Shown here: positions 24,832 through 37,603 of the stretch, in pieces | Position numbering within the stretch: the first letter of the stretch is position 1 | How the letters are laid out: each line of letters begins with the position of its first letter | DNA from: Monoplex corrugatus | Taxonomy: Eukaryota; Mollusca; Gastropoda; Littorinimorpha; Ranellidae | Assembly: GCA_030674185.1 (NCBI GenBank) | Contig: CM060306.1 | Span: 40,917,483-40,981,482, forward strand | Direction of reading: 5' to 3' | Length of the DNA stretch: 64,000 nucleotides | Translations under genes and position numbers: made by a program | The notes under the pieces: model-generated | The model's input: only the letters and a program-made list of their open reading frames with translations | Databases searched by the model: none | What the model was told of the DNA's origin: nothing

Positions 24832-25076
24832 GTGTTTTCAAGCATGTATTTTCAAAATGCACGGTGGCCGGTACATGCACATCATATAACACTACAGTAT
24901 GTACATGTAATGTAAGAGAGACAGAGACCAAGAGAGAAAGAGAGAGAGTGTGTGTGTGTTTTCAAGCATGTATTATCAAAATGCATTTTATACGCACATC
25001 ATTTAACAGTATGTAAAGCAAGAGAGAGAGAGAGGAGAGTGTGTGTGTGTTGTGTGTGTGTGTGTTGTGTGTGTGT

Positions 25077-25171
<95 letters not shown>

Positions 25172-25356
25172 AGCATGTATTTTCAAAATGCATGGTACAT
25201 GCACATCATATAACACTATGTACATGTAATGTAAGAGAGGAGAGAGAGAGAGAGAGAGAGACAGAGAGAGTTTTCAAGCATGTATTCTCAAAATGCATGT
25301 CACATGCACCACATCATAATTATAACAGTATGTAAAGCAAGAGAAAGAGAGAGAGT
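24832..25356. repeat. Compound tandem array: unique 75-85-bp core plus GA/TG microsatellite, four units
   Basis: The core TTTTCAAGCATGTATT..CAAAATGCA starts at about 24835, 24959, 25167 and 25271. Each core runs through CACATCAT..TAACA and GTAATGTAAG or GTAAAGCAAG into a GA then TG microsatellite. Units 1 and 3 share one ending and units 2 and 4 the other. This implies duplication of a two-unit block. Confidence 0.9.
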
Positions 25357-25357
25357 G

Positions 25358-25442
25358 AATGGAATGGAATGGAATCTTTATTTAATGTCTGTTCACAATA
25401 GTGATTTTAGACACACATACACACACATACACACACACACAC

Positions 25443-25506
<64 letters not shown>

Positions 25507-26066
25507 TAGGGAAAAAAAAAAAAAAAAGGGTGGGGGACGGGGATGGGAAGGGGTAGTGACAGTTTGAATGTAAGAAGGGGAACAATAACAATTAAGAATT
25601 CAGAATATTAAGTTAACAGTGTCAATCAATAACAGACAACAATTAATAACTCTTCATAACAATCTGCCAACAGGGGATCTGAGAATCAGCTGGACTACCG
25701 AAATAATAGCATTATTTTTGTTGTAAAGATATCTCTAGAGTCAGTACATGAAAAATCGAGATTGTTATTTCTATATGTCGTAAGTAAAATAGGACATTCA
25801 AAGAGCAGATGGTGGACAGATAATTCTTTTGAACAAATACATACATTCTGTGTATATTTTGTTTTCCAAGAGTTAAGCCTTAGTTTGTATATCAAGGACG
25901 CTAGCTGTCTGGGGCAGTTAGGTATCAGGCTTTGGGTATTGGAAATATTTGTATACAGTGAACATTCTAACACAGAACCAAGTTCATGAACTGACAGTCG
26001 TATGTTATGGAAAGTTATGGTATTTGCATTATTGGATGCACCGTCTTTTGCTAATTTGTCCGAAAC
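25358..26066 (-). pseudogene. I-like LINE 3' end: RNase H end, zinc knuckle, 3' UTR and ATTCC tail
   Basis: Minus-strand coding from about 26060 reads VSDKLAKDGASNNANT, the end of an RNase H domain. It continues LIYKLRLNSWKTKYTQN and CICSKELSVHHLLFECP, a CxC...H...C knuckle, and stops at 25695. The 3' UTR has the same order as the plus-strand copy at 4211-4777: C-rich, poly-T (25507-25523 on plus as A-run), a microsatellite, then GTGAACAGACATTAAATAAAG and an (ATTCC)n tail at 25358-25375. The 5' truncation at 26066 abuts a duplicated flank. Confidence 0.82.
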
Positions 26067-26104
26067 TGTGGGTGAACTAGGCCATGTGCATGGGCGCGCT
26101 GCAC

Positions 26105-26174
<70 letters not shown>

Positions 26175-26200
26175 TGTGTGTGTGTGTGTGTGTGTCAGAT
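26067..26200. repeat. Duplicated 46-bp flank plus (TG)n
   Basis: CTGTGGGTGAACTAGGCCAT through the GGGCGCGCTGCACTTG(TG) run at 26067-26112 is the same sequence as 23890-23935. In both places it leads into a TG tract. Confidence 0.92.
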
Positions 26201-26201
26201 A

Positions 26202-26640
26202 TCTCCTGAAATAAGGAGGAGGGAGGGAGACCGATGAAACACTAAGCTGACATCATCACAATGATCAAGCTCCCGAAATAAGGAGGAGGGAGAGAGACCG
26301 ATGAAACGCTAAGCTGACGTCATCACAATGATCAAGCTCCTGAAATAAGGAGGAGGGAGAGAGACCGATGAAACGCTAAGCTGACGTCACCACAATGATC
26401 AAGCTCCTGAAATAAGGAGGAGGGAGAGAGACCGATGAAACGCTAAGCTGACGTCACCACAATGATCAAGCTCCTGAAATAAGGAGGAGGGAGAGAGACC
26501 GATGAAACACTAAGCTGACATCACCACAATGATGGAAACCTTATGCTGGGCGGCGGCTAACATGCTAGTCTTTGACATTGCAAGCTTGGGTCGAACTTGG
26601 TTTATCAGATCTTGAGCCGACGGCTCTATCAAATGTACCA
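26202..26640 (-). mobile_element. SINE family 2 with five tandem 67-bp internal units
   Basis: Five near-identical 67-bp units occupy 26202-26533. They are followed by the SINE head in reverse (box A-like TTTGATAGAGCCG; box B-like AAGTTCGACCC, about 26575-26640). Confidence 0.85.
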
Positions 26641-26877
26641 ACAACCCCGCTTTCTTTCAGTGTCGAGCAGCGAAAATAAAATAAAATGTATGCTATCAGC
26701 TTTGACTTCAGTCTCTCAGGTTCACTTATTCATCAGCACGTGCACACACACTCACGCATGCACGCACGCGCATGCACGCAAAACATTGCTTACTATATCC
26801 TCAGTACTCGGTGCACACACAGGGCAAGCAGTACGACCAGAACAACTTTGACCAAATTCCGCATGTCCACTTTTTCT

Positions 26878-27035
<158 letters not shown>

Positions 27036-27109
27036 CACACGTTTCATCATGTCAGATCGGTGAATCTGTCAAACTGCTAGTGTCGATTCCATGGGATTGA
27101 TTAAAACAA

Positions 27110-27408
27110 CTCAGGTCTAAAACAACATAAAAGATTTCAATTTTAGTTTTAGTTTGCATGATAAACAGTCGTTACACCACATAGCTTTATAAAACAATTA
27201 ACTACGTTTTACATTACCATTGGACAGACAGAACAAGCCAATAGATAATAACATTTCATGTCATGTGCCAATAAGGTATTGATAATACTAACAAGATTCA
27301 TAGGAAACATAAATCCAGAAACAACACATTCACAACTATACTTCACGTGACTCGTCTAAAAACACATAGGCCTAAGTGAATAGACATTAAAAGAAATAAC
27401 GAACGAAC
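27110..27408 (+). mobile_element. I-like LINE 3' UTR fragment with GAAC tail
   Basis: It ends GTGAATAGACATTAAAAGAA then ATAACGAACGAAC, the same terminal segment as 4747-4777. Upstream sequence is non-coding and diverged. 27409-27820 is AT-rich with nothing recognised. Confidence 0.5.
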
Positions 27409-27820
27409 TTCACGTGATAATATATCTGCACCAATGACAAATCAGGTTTGACAAGTTCATCAAGTCTGCATAGCTATCAGATTTTTTTTTAAATGTCATT
27501 TTAAAATTTATCATACGTCATATTTGTTGGTGACGTGTTCTTGTTGGTGACGTGTTTTCTTGTACCAAATACTGTTTGTAAATATCTTTTGAAATAATTT
27601 ATCTGCGGTGCATTTTTTTTATCATTCATATTTGTAAATGTAGAATTTTGCGTGGAACATAATTTAAGTCTAAAATATTGTCTTATCTGAAATTATTTTT
27701 ATAGTAAAAATACAATCGTTTCAGTAATGTTTATACATGTAATATTAGAGCAGACATTATTCAAAACACTCATGCTCAGCTACAGAATGCATTGATAGAA
27801 ATTATGTTCGATATTTGTTA

Positions 27821-27892
27821 TGCCTCTCTCTCTCTCTCTCCCCACTCTCTCTCGATATATACATATATATATATTTATGTATGTACACACAC

Positions 27893-27965
<73 letters not shown>

Positions 27966-28002
27966 CTATAGATGTGTGCGTGTGTATGTATCTACATATA
28001 TA

Positions 28003-28066
<64 letters not shown>
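27821..28066. repeat. CT, CA and TA microsatellite cluster
   Basis: CT at 27821-27855, CA at 27890-27945 passing directly into TA at 27946-27966, and pure TA at about 28008-28066. Confidence 0.96.
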
Positions 28067-28073
<7 letters not shown>

Positions 28074-28199
28074 ACCTGATATTGATATAACACTTTTTAC
28101 AAGTAATTATTGAGTAGTCAATGGTGTATTATATCCACTTCAGATGTGGTTGTGGCCTGTTCTGAATAAACACCGTCCCCACCCCCTCTCTCTCTCTCT

Positions 28200-29160
28200 C
28201 GTTGAACAGCTCTGGAAAGCAGCCAAGGAACTAGAACTGAAGGTAAATAACTATGCCGAAAATATTGTTTATTTAAAGGATATTCGTAATAGCTCGTGAA
28301 AGATGGCACTTGAAAATGTTAGAATATTTGTAGTACATGCATCAGATACAATGGAATCTACTTCACCATTAAACTGAGTTTAAGCTTTAGCATGTCAGGA
28401 TCTACTGACAAGAGCAAAGAAAGGTGTTTTGCATATTTCAGTTTGCATAAATGTGATTGTAATTCTCAACAACAAAAATCCTAAAGTTATTTTATATACA
28501 CGTGCAACCTATTGTACAGTATGGAGCAGAAATGTGAGGACTTGAGAAAGGAATGCCAATAAAATGGGTGCACTAACTTGCTTCCGAAAAAAAAAAATCT
28601 TGACGTTAACTAAGCACACCAAACTACTCACGGAGAGTTTGGAAGATTCCTATCACATGTAAGTTCATTTCTTTGTTGTATAAGATACTGGCTAAAATTA
28701 ACCTGTATGGATAACGTTAGGTACCTTTCACAACCTACAAAATACTATACGACTTAGACTGTAGAAGTAAACATTCCTCTGCACCAAATGTACGTATGTG
28801 TTTAAGTCAGTATGGGTTGCTTTTGTTTGGAACCAAAAAATCAAGGAACCGTTTCCAGCAGATTGTAGTTGGTAGGACTGCAGTCATCATATACAAACCA
28901 GTGACAGATTTTCCTCATACGGACGTTTTAAAGTTCCAGCTGTACTGAATTTTACACTTTAATGTGTATAAACAGATTTATTAAGCAGCCACTGGCAAAA
29001 GTTAAGTGTGGTATGTTAGAAATAAATATGCATTTCAGACGATTTACATCAAGCGTATTAAATGACACGGCATGTCCTCTGTGCAACATTGAGAATGAAG
29101 TCCATTATTTTTTTTAGCTGTTCTGCTCTTTGAACTGGTTCCACAAGCATACTGTGAATT
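28200..29160 (+). pseudogene. LINE family A C-terminal relic
   Basis: Ordered pieces are IVQYGAEM then GLEKGMPIKW (about 28510-28560), GRFPITCKFISLLYKIL (about 28630-28690), YKILYDLDCRSKHSS, RFIKQPLAKVK, then RRFTSSVLNDTACPLC and ENEVHYFF (about 29035-29117). CPLC...ENExH is the zinc knuckle seen at about 7800. Many stops are present. Confidence 0.72.
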
Positions 29161-29189
29161 TCACACAAGAATAAAGCTTGTTCACCCGC

Positions 29190-29231
29190 TCTCTCTCTCT
29201 CTCTCTGTGTCTCTGTCTCTGTCTCTGTCTG

Positions 29232-29255
<24 letters not shown>
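29190..29255. repeat. (CT)n / (CTGT)n
   Basis: Simple repeat directly following the LINE knuckle region. Confidence 0.95.
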
Positions 29256-29262
<7 letters not shown>

Positions 29263-29397
29263 AAGTGTATACGTATATATGTTAACAACATATCTACAGA
29301 CATACACAAAAAAATTAAAACTATGTAAGTAGGGAATAATTGTGGCCTACATGCGTCAAATATACGTAATTAGGGGTATGTCCATGAACAAGAACAC

Positions 29398-29698
29398 ACA
29401 CACACACGCACACACGCGCGCGCGCACACACACACACACACACACTCAACCACACACAGAGGCAAGTTATCCTTGCATGTAACCTACATGCACCAATTTT
29501 ATGGTTTGTCTTGGGACGGGAACAAGTAGGTGTTCACGCGCGCGCGCGCACACACACACACATACACACACACACGTGCGTGCGCGCACACACACGCACA
29601 CACACGCACACACACATACACAAACACATACACACACATAAAAACAAAACACACACATACACACACTCGTGCGCGCGCACACACACACACACACACAC

Positions 29699-29768
<70 letters not shown>

Positions 29769-29775
29769 TATACAC
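29398..29775. repeat. CA/CG alternating microsatellites
   Basis: CA/CG at 29398-29455, about 80 bp of unique sequence, then CG, CA and CATA blocks at 29535-29775. The alternating purine-pyrimidine runs (CGCGCGCGCG) are Z-DNA-prone. Confidence 0.95.
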
Positions 29776-29779
29776 ATAC

Positions 29780-30360
29780 CCCGACCATGACACCCGAACC
29801 TGACACCCTGACGATAATCCTACTGTTTCGGTTTACCTTGCTTTTTGGGGTCACCGCTGGGGCATCAGCCAGTAGATGAGGCAGAGGATTTTTTTTTCTA
29901 TTCCTTGGCATTATACCATAGTATTTTGGAATACATAAACAGCATATCGAGACAAAGAAATATTCCCCCGTCAAATACTTATGGTCTAGAATGCATGTCA
30001 TATCTTGAAGTCATATACGTCTACACTTATCCCAATTATTTACCTAACTCTAAATATCATCACACAATCCTTTCCGTTCTTGAGCAGAAAAATCTCTTGG
30101 TGAAAGTTTCTCCGCCACTGATCACATGAAATCCTGTCCACAGAACGGACACCACAAGGCTGCAAAGCTTAACACATAAAGGGGCACGAAAAAAAAAAAC
30201 CCACTAACTTTTTCTTTACAAGGGGGCACGAAAAATAAATTTAAAAAAAAAACGTTTTCTTTGCACACCATCACACAGTCATACTTTGCGTGGCGTTGTG
30301 TCGACGGAAAATCCAATTCAAGTAAATATGTTTGTAAGTCCGAATTATTTTTAAGTTTGG
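29780..30360. other. Unassigned sequence
   Basis: A roughly 48-bp imperfect direct repeat around GGGGCACGAAAAA lies near 30180 and 30224. Nothing else was recognised. Confidence 0.4.
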
Positions 30361-30362
30361 AA

Positions 30363-30460
30363 ATACACACACGCACGCACGCACATACAAGCACACACAC
30401 ACACATACACATACACACACACACACACATACACACGCACACACACACACACACACAAAA
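30363..30460. repeat. (CA)n microsatellite
   Basis: Imperfect CA with CG and CATA variants. An A-rich CAAAA region follows to about 30550. Confidence 0.95.
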
Positions 30461-30833
30461 CAAAAACGAATAGAAAAACAAAAACAACCACCAAAAACAA
30501 AAATATAACAAAACAAAAACAACCACAAAACAAACAAACAAACAAGCAAACAGTTATATCACTATGATTGTCATTTAAAGACGAACAAAATGGAACACAA
30601 GAAAACTGATGATGCACACATTAAAGCACTGTTTAACCCAAATACGTACGCGAGACCGAACTTTATGAACCGACCCTGGCAGTGAGCAGGTATCGTGTCC
30701 AGCACATTGCATGGTTGATACCACATATGCTACACACATGCAAAATGTAAAAAACAAAACAAAAACAAAAACAAAAAATCGAACCACACGTAAATAAGAA
30801 AACAAATAATTGGTAAAATCAAATCCTCGTCTA

Positions 30834-31081
30834 GTTAAATCATTTGACTCCTTCATCCTACCCACTAGCATCCTGCATTGTCGTCAATGATAACAAAGCA
30901 AGAACTTAACCCTTTCACTCCCTTTAACCCTTTCACTCTCTTTAACCCTTTCACTCCCTTTAATCCTTTCACTCCCTCACTCTATCCGCCGATTTACTGC
31001 AGGAGGCCGGTGGATGGGGTAAGGCGTTTAGGAGTTAAGTTTTTGCAGCTGGTGGATAGGGTGCGGGAGTCAAAGGGTTAA
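30834..31081. mobile_element. Palindromic TTAA-flanked MITE, copy B, with an 18-bp minisatellite
   Basis: TTAA at 30834 and 31078, with an inner palindrome and right end GGGAGTCAAAGGGTTAA. Near 30907-30980 the inner terminal motif CTTTAACCCTTTCACTCC is repeated four times, an 18-bp array made from the element's own inverted-repeat sequence. Confidence 0.78.
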
Positions 31082-31084
31082 AGA

Positions 31085-31400
31085 AAAGTTGATATGATCA
31101 CCCCGTACTGGTAATCTCCTTTATGGTGAAATAAGTCTGCAAAATGTTCGATCCTGCCTGGGTACCTCCCGCCTGTTGGGTAAAAGGTGGAGATATTTCC
31201 AGTCCCCCAGGTCAACGTATGTCAGACTTGTCAGTGCCTCAACCTCCCCCACCCCCTACATGTGAGTATTGATGCACGCATGCAGAACTTCGAGAGATGC
31301 ACGTTAAAGATCTTGTAAGCATGTCAGTTTCTGGTGGCTTATAGAAACAAACAAACAAACAAACGAACAAAAAACATCCAGAATGCACGCCCATCAAAGA
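31085..31400 (+). mobile_element. Possible SINE body
   Basis: It contains GCACGTTAAAGATC and GGTGGCTTATAGAAAC followed by (AAAC)n at 31348-31365. This wording resembles tRNA-SINE 3' bodies in molluscs. No head was identified. Confidence 0.35.
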
Positions 31401-31411
31401 CACGTGTGTGT

Positions 31412-31464
<53 letters not shown>

Positions 31465-31660
31465 TGTCTGTGTGTCTCTGTGTGTGTATGTGTGTATGTG
31501 CGTGTGTGTTGTGTGTCTGTGTGTGTGTGTGCGTCTGTGTGTGTGTGTGTGCGGTGTGTGTGCATGTGTGTGTGTGTGCGTGTGCGTGCGTGTGTGTACA
31601 TGTGTGTGTTCGTGTGAGTGCGCAAGCGTGCTGCCTGTTTGTATGTTTGTGCGCGCGCGG
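31401..31660. repeat. Long TG tract
   Basis: About 250 bp of imperfect TG with CTG and CG variants. Confidence 0.96.
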
Positions 31661-31679
31661 ATGCGTGTGTACGCAGGCG

Positions 31680-32480
31680 TATACTTGTTATATACTTATG
31701 CTTGACAAAATATTGATTGTAGCTGACTGAAATCTGCACTCTACACTACCTGAGGAAACAACGATCAAGTGCCCTCATGTGCACTGAAAAAACAAACAGA
31801 ATTACAACTATTTTAAGGCTGAGCGTATGCGGTTAATAATGATCATCTATAACCGTTCTGGAGACGATTTCATAGAAAAGACAGAGACACGCCCCGACCT
31901 TCTGTTCAATATGGTCTCTTTACACCCGTTGACAATCAATCATCTGCCTGCACAAGTTCATACCGGTGCGAATCACGCCTAAGGAACTTATAAATATTTT
32001 GCGAGGCGTAGTCTACAGTCTATTACAGTCAGCTTATTAATTAATGGATGCCTGACTTTCTTCAAAGTTAGGGTTGAAAACAGTGAAAGGAGAGGAGATG
32101 GCACGGCCCTCATGGTGCTGACCCCCGTTAAAACGTTTAGGTTTCTACGTGTACCATCTCACTACTACCGTACGACTTCAGAGTTCTGAGACTTTCTTTA
32201 TCACTCCCCCACCCCCCACCCCCCACCCCCACCTTCCCCATCCTCCCTATTAAATGTATAAATCTTGGTAATCGTGCAGTCAGCTCAGTCTTTCATTTCT
32301 TTGTGTGTATATGGGCTGCGGTGACTGTCCCAGGAACGTATGAGTGTTTATTGCGTCTTTAATTTAACAAACGCTATGCTTTGGCAATATAAAGAAACGA
32401 GCGCCACCGTGTTTCTTGTGATAACGTGGGATAATTCAACAGCTTTCGTTTCACGTTTAAATAAAAAACAATCTTATATC
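31680..32480. other. Unassigned sequence with C-rich run
   Basis: 32200-32232 is CCCCCA-type repeats (G-quadruplex-capable on the minus strand). No exon was recognised. Confidence 0.4.
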
Positions 32481-32483
32481 AAG

Positions 32484-32703
32484 CACACACACACACACAT
32501 GACTGTATGTGCGCGCGCGCACACACACACACACACATACACATACACACGCACGCATGCACGCACACACACGGACGCATGCACGCACACACACACACGC
32601 ACACATACATACATACATACATACATAACCACATACATACATACATACATACATACATAAGTACGTACGTACGTACGTACATACATACATACATACATAC
32701 ATA
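32484..32703. repeat. CA/CG then (CATA)n / (GTAC)n tetranucleotide repeats
   Basis: CA/CG at 32484-32605, then CATA with a central GTAC block at about 32662-32682. Confidence 0.96.
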
Positions 32704-33424
32704 AGGATAAACACTGGGTAACAAAAAATTGAAAAGCAATGTGTTTTTGTACCGGTAGCCGAGGTCTCACCCAATAACCCACAAGTGTTTAATACAGTCA
32801 AGGGAATGCGTAGCCATACATTTCTATATCCTACTCAGCACTCACCTCTCGCCACAGTTTAAGTAAACACATAAAAGGTAAAGTTAGTGTCATAAGCCTA
32901 AACTGGGTTTTATGGGGAGTGAGGAGTAGAGACCTCACCATTCTCAGGTCAGCATTTTGAAGGTAGATACCACTCCTCTACGTTGCTGCTTCATCTTCCC
33001 TGACCCCGAAGAAGTTAAGTCACGGACGTGTAAAACTTTGTAAAGATTTTTTTTTTCTGTGTGTGGATAAGAAGATGGGGATTGAGGGTGGGATGATATT
33101 TCTCGCTTCAAAAAAACAACGTAGTATTCAAAGTATCTTTACAAGGAATTGTTTCACCAGTATTCATCAGGAATGAATACATAAATCATTATTGTTTGAA
33201 TAATTTGTTATGTTAATAATCTTTACAGAAACCTGTAGAGTCAGTTTTCGTCATTATTTCAATCATCATATAATACTGACAACATTAACGGAGACTTGTA
33301 CTAAGAGTAAAATCGTTACTATTCGAACAAAGATTAACATAATGTTAGTGATTCCATTATCGGCATGCAAAATCCCTCTAATAAAGAGCAATGTTTTTAA
33401 CATTTTTTTTTTCAAAGTTGCGCA

Positions 33425-33530
33425 GTAGGGAGTTTGGAGTTTGGAAGAATTCATCGCACTTGGGCAATTCCATATGCGTTCACCCAAGTCTGCCAGAAAG
33501 TATCTGGCAGACTCTCTGATCAATCTGATC
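33425..33530 (-). mobile_element. SINE family 2 fragment
   Basis: TGGGCAATTCCATATGCG, CTGCCAGAAAGTATCTGGCA and ACTCTCTGATC match the body end of the copies at 38283 and 54055. Flanks at 32710-33420 and 33531-34029 are unassigned. Confidence 0.6.
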
Positions 33531-34029
33531 GAGTTTACAGATTGAATACAAAACCTGACTCTCCAATAATCGCACAGTGTTGTTTTTACGAAGACAAAGT
33601 CCAATTTTTGAATTGTAAAAGAAAACTGAAGAGGATGACTTTTCTACAGATGTAAGGAAAATTAGATGTAAACTTAAATCCCATCTAGACACAGACCAAA
33701 AGGATGGAAAAAGAGCAGCAATGGTTTTCAACCATATGATAATCGATGGTAAAAAGTATTATCTTGATGGTAAGGGAATACAGGCTGTTGGCCGGCCTGT
33801 CTTACTAAAACCAGTCTCTCTCCATTATCATCAAACGTGAACCATACTAACCACACACCGGTTATACATTTACCTATTTTCTGTCGGTGGTACGCGTGAA
33901 CACTGTCAAATGAACAGGTCAATTTATCAGCTATGAACACGAGCGACCACGTGAAAGACACGCCATGTACATATAGCGTAAATAAGGAGCATCCATTCAC
34001 ATTTTTATTGTAGACTGTCGATGGCTTAG

Positions 34030-34720
34030 TTTCGAAAATTACAGAGCACTTTTGATTTTATTTGTCTAGTTGAAACCTTATGGAAGATTGTCAGTCGAAT
34101 GTATTTCATGGATTCAAAACTTTCTGTAAACTAGCTATCAAATTATCTAAGCAAGTGAGACGATCAGGAGGGGTGGTTTGCTTGGAAAAGAATGAATTTG
34201 TTCTCTTTGTAAAAGTCGTTAATGTTAATTACAGTAATTTTTGTGTGTTTCTTATCGATAGAAACATTGTCTGGAACAGAAAAGAATATACCGTATGTTT
34301 GTTTTTATAGATCCCCAAACGGCTTTCTGTACTATATTCATTTTGATTTCGATAATGGCATAAGTTTACTTGAAGAATATTTAATTGACAGTTTGTTAAC
34401 AATGACGTTTGTGTTATTTTAAATGGTGATCTGAATAGTAGAACTTCTAACATCTCTCAGGATGCCTGTGCAAATAATGTTTTTGATACGCACAACAAAA
34501 GCCAGTCGCTTAATTCTAACCGACGTTAAAAAGACAGCCATATAAAACAACTATGATAAATTTCTGTTGAATTTGCGTCCGGCGTTAGGAATGTGTGTTT
34601 TGAATGGTGTGTGTAAATTATGCAACCTTAAAGGTTGGTGTACATACATTTTCGCCAGTATTCCATTCTTTTCTTGAGAAATACATACGCTCAAAATATT
34701 ATAGAGAGCCCCCTTTAATT
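34030..34720 (+). pseudogene. LINE family A endonuclease relic, second copy
   Basis: Reads GFKTFCKLAIKLSKQVRRSG, GVVCLEKNEFV, YRSPNG, DFDNGISLLEEYLIDSLL, then in another frame CVILNGDLNSRTSNIS, FLLNLRP, MCVLNGVC. This is an APE endonuclease with the GDxNxR core. It is the same type as 4908-5513, frame-broken, and no RT follows. Confidence 0.72.
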
Positions 34721-35022
34721 AAATTCACCTTATTAATGTGATCAGCTATTACTGAAGTTGTTCGAAATTTACCTCTATTTCTATACAAAGCGTTTGAATT
34801 TAGAGAGACAGCAAGTTCTTGAGTCTCTTTTAGAATTAAGTCTTTCCGAGGAACCCAAGGCTTGAATATGATTAGAATGTCTGTATTTTATGTTCTTTCT
34901 GCTTATTTGTTATGCACTTGTGTGAAACATTCAAAATTAGAAATATTCTTACAACATAGTTATGTGCATCTCCCTTCTAAGGAGCTGCGGCCTATACGAT
35001 TAAATCATCTGAAGTCTGAACA

Positions 35023-35024
<2 letters not shown>

Positions 35025-35073
<49 letters not shown>

Positions 35074-35100
35074 ACCGCGCGCGCGCGCGCGCACACACAC
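35025..35100. repeat. (CT)n then (CG)n/(CA)n
   Basis: CT run passing into CGCGCGCGCG and CACAC. 35101-35884 is unassigned. Confidence 0.95.
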
Positions 35101-35884
35101 CTTCCGAGTAATATGAAATATCCCCCTTCCCCCATTTTTTAAAAATGGAAATTGAATAAATGGAATAAAAAGAAAAGAAAAGGCAAACGCTACAGCCTAA
35201 ATATGTGACTAGCAATCAGGCCAAATTTCCACAACAAACCATTTAACTTTCAGTCTATGAATTATTCATGCTCTAAACACTTTAAAAAAAATCTTAATAT
35301 TGTCCTATGACAGTTCCACAATCAAACTCTGACAATAAGATGCTTTTTTACCTGTTCTCAGCGCAGGACACCAAAGAAAACACAACTTCCAAGCAGCGAA
35401 GCCAGTTGATTACCTACGCTGTATGTATATATATCGCTCGATCCAGTGAAAGCCGTATGATGTTATGTTCAAGGCGAGATACGTCGCAGTCGAGCAATCC
35501 CAGTATTAAAAGCCACCGTATTCTGATGCTGCCACCTACTACTATTTAGGTCAACTAACTGTAGTACAGTTGCCTTTACACCTGTGCTGGTGAGATCAAA
35601 CTTATCTCTGAAATAACGCGTCAATAGAAAAACACATCACAAGGAGTCACGACATTACTTAACTACAATCGCACGCACAGAGAGGCCATGTAACGCTGCT
35701 CGCAGCACTGACTTGTCTGCAAGAAAGTTCATTGCGTCAGTGAAGATTATATACCTTTTTAAAAACCGGAGTTATCCAAATTGTTCAGTACGAACTAACT
35801 GCAAACATGCTTGATTCTTGTTTTCTGTCGGATATGTCAAAGAGGTATATCAGACTAAGTTGTGCATAGCGATTCTTAATACAG

Positions 35885-36238
35885 TATTATTTATTCTCTC
35901 TGTGTGTCTCTCTTGTCGCTCCGTCTGTCTGTCTGTCAGTCTCTCTCTCTCTCTCTCTCACACACTCTCTCACACACACTCTCTCACACTCTCTCTGTGT
36001 CTGTGTCTGTCTCATTCTGTCTGTCTCTGTCTCTGTCTGTCTGTCTGTCTGTCTGTAGAAAAAGGACAAGAAGTAGAAAAAGGAGAAGAAGAAGGAGAAG
36101 AGAGAAGAAGGAGGGGAAAAAAGGAGAAGAAAGAGGAGGAGAAAAAAAGGAGAAGAAGAAAGAGGAACAGGAGAAGAAGAAAGAGGAGACGAAGAAGGAG
36201 AAGGAGACGAAGAAGGAGGAGAAGAAAAAAGAAGTTAA
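35885..36238. repeat. Polypyrimidine tract switching to polypurine tract
   Basis: 35885-36055 is almost all C/T on this strand, with a few CA steps. 36056-36238 is almost all A/G, built of GAAGAAGGAGAAG-type repeats. The switch is abrupt at GTAGAAAAAGG. Confidence 0.95.
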
Positions 36239-37410
36239 TGTGAAGGTGCGTGATTATGAATGTTGTATGTGTGATGTATGAAAGTTAACAGTAATAAATG
36301 TAAAAATAACATTGTGATCTGTCTAGTGCCATTGGTTGAAAGGAGAACGTGCGGTTGTGTGACGGACGAGTGCTTTCTGCACGTTTTGATTGCGTGACCA
36401 TGTAAGAAGCATGACAACAGCACATTCTCAGGAAATTTTGACTCTATTTGTTTTGTTTTATTTGCATTGTCGTTGTCCTCGCTTCACATGAATATTTTTC
36501 ATCTGATATTTCTTAAGGTTAGAAAATCAGCTTTTTCTGTAATAATTTCTGTCAGAAAAGGGAGATCGTTAGTTTGGCTTGACCATGTTTCTTTTCGTAA
36601 TCGTCTCTTCCAAAGCCATTACATTTTTAGTATCTACTGGCGTCGGTCATTTAGTTTCCTGTGGTGTTTAAGTTTCTCAACTGCATGGAGTTCTGCAATG
36701 AGAAAAAGTGTGTTATAAACGAATATTTATTTATTTTTGTGTAAATAAAACAGATTATTAGAATGGCTTGACCATCTGTCTCGTGTGCAAATCAATAATT
36801 TAACAGGGATAGCAAGGTTTTAACTAAAGATATAGCAGTGCAAAACAAATAAACAAACAAACAAAAACCCCAAAGGTAACACAGCAACCATGATAGAGAG
36901 CAATAATCCATGTTGCATATTGAAGTCTTTCCGTATGCAGAATTTCACAGCTATGCATATATTACAGGAATTCCTTAGGGCGGCAGATGTATTGAGACAC
37001 TATTTGATGTTCCAGTAGAATGGATCGGTAAATTAAAGGCAAACACCACAGGCCACTAGTAGGTATCGCATTTTGAAAAGTAATGGTCAGTGGCCATTGT
37101 CCAGTACTAAAACCTTTCGCAGTTGGGCACAGAAAAGGAATAAGGCTGTAATGGGGGGCAAGAGGAAATAAATAGACATTAGACTGGATGGATCAATACC
37201 CTAGACCGTGAAGTGACCGCACCAAAGACCAGAAGCAAATATCAAGAAATAACGCCATTATTCTCCACGTTGGGGAGTTGGACAGATTCTAAGGGGTGAC
37301 ACTTAGCAGTAAAAGTCACCGTCCGAAACAGACTTTTGAAAATGGCATGTTAATTGGCCGAAGGTAACGTTAGATGTAACCACCACAATGTCAGGATTAA
37401 ACTTCGAATC
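36239..37410. other. Unassigned sequence
   Basis: No exon or repeat family recognised on either strand. Confidence 0.4.
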
Positions 37411-37551
37411 ATTCAAACTTGAAGTCAGGCTTTAGAAACGCGGTCAGCTAATCACACGTTCAAACTTGAAGTCAGGCTTTAGAGAAGCGGTCAGCTAATC
37501 ACACGTTCAAACTTGAAGTCAGGCTTTAGAGACGCGGTCAGCTAATCACAG
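37411..37551. repeat. 47-bp tandem repeat, three units
   Basis: Units start at 37411, 37458 and 37505. The core is TTCAAACTTGAAGTCAGGC...GCGGTCAGCTAATCACA. They lie about 50 bp upstream of a TATA promoter-like module. Confidence 0.95.
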
Positions 37552-37603
37552 GCGGTCCTATTGATGGTCAGGGAGGGAAAGCGTCCTGACCTGAATCACC
37601 TTC

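Noticed and set aside
36056..36240. Lys/Glu-rich protein (141 codons at 35818-36243)
   Set aside because: It is a translation of a GA simple repeat. Several frames are open.
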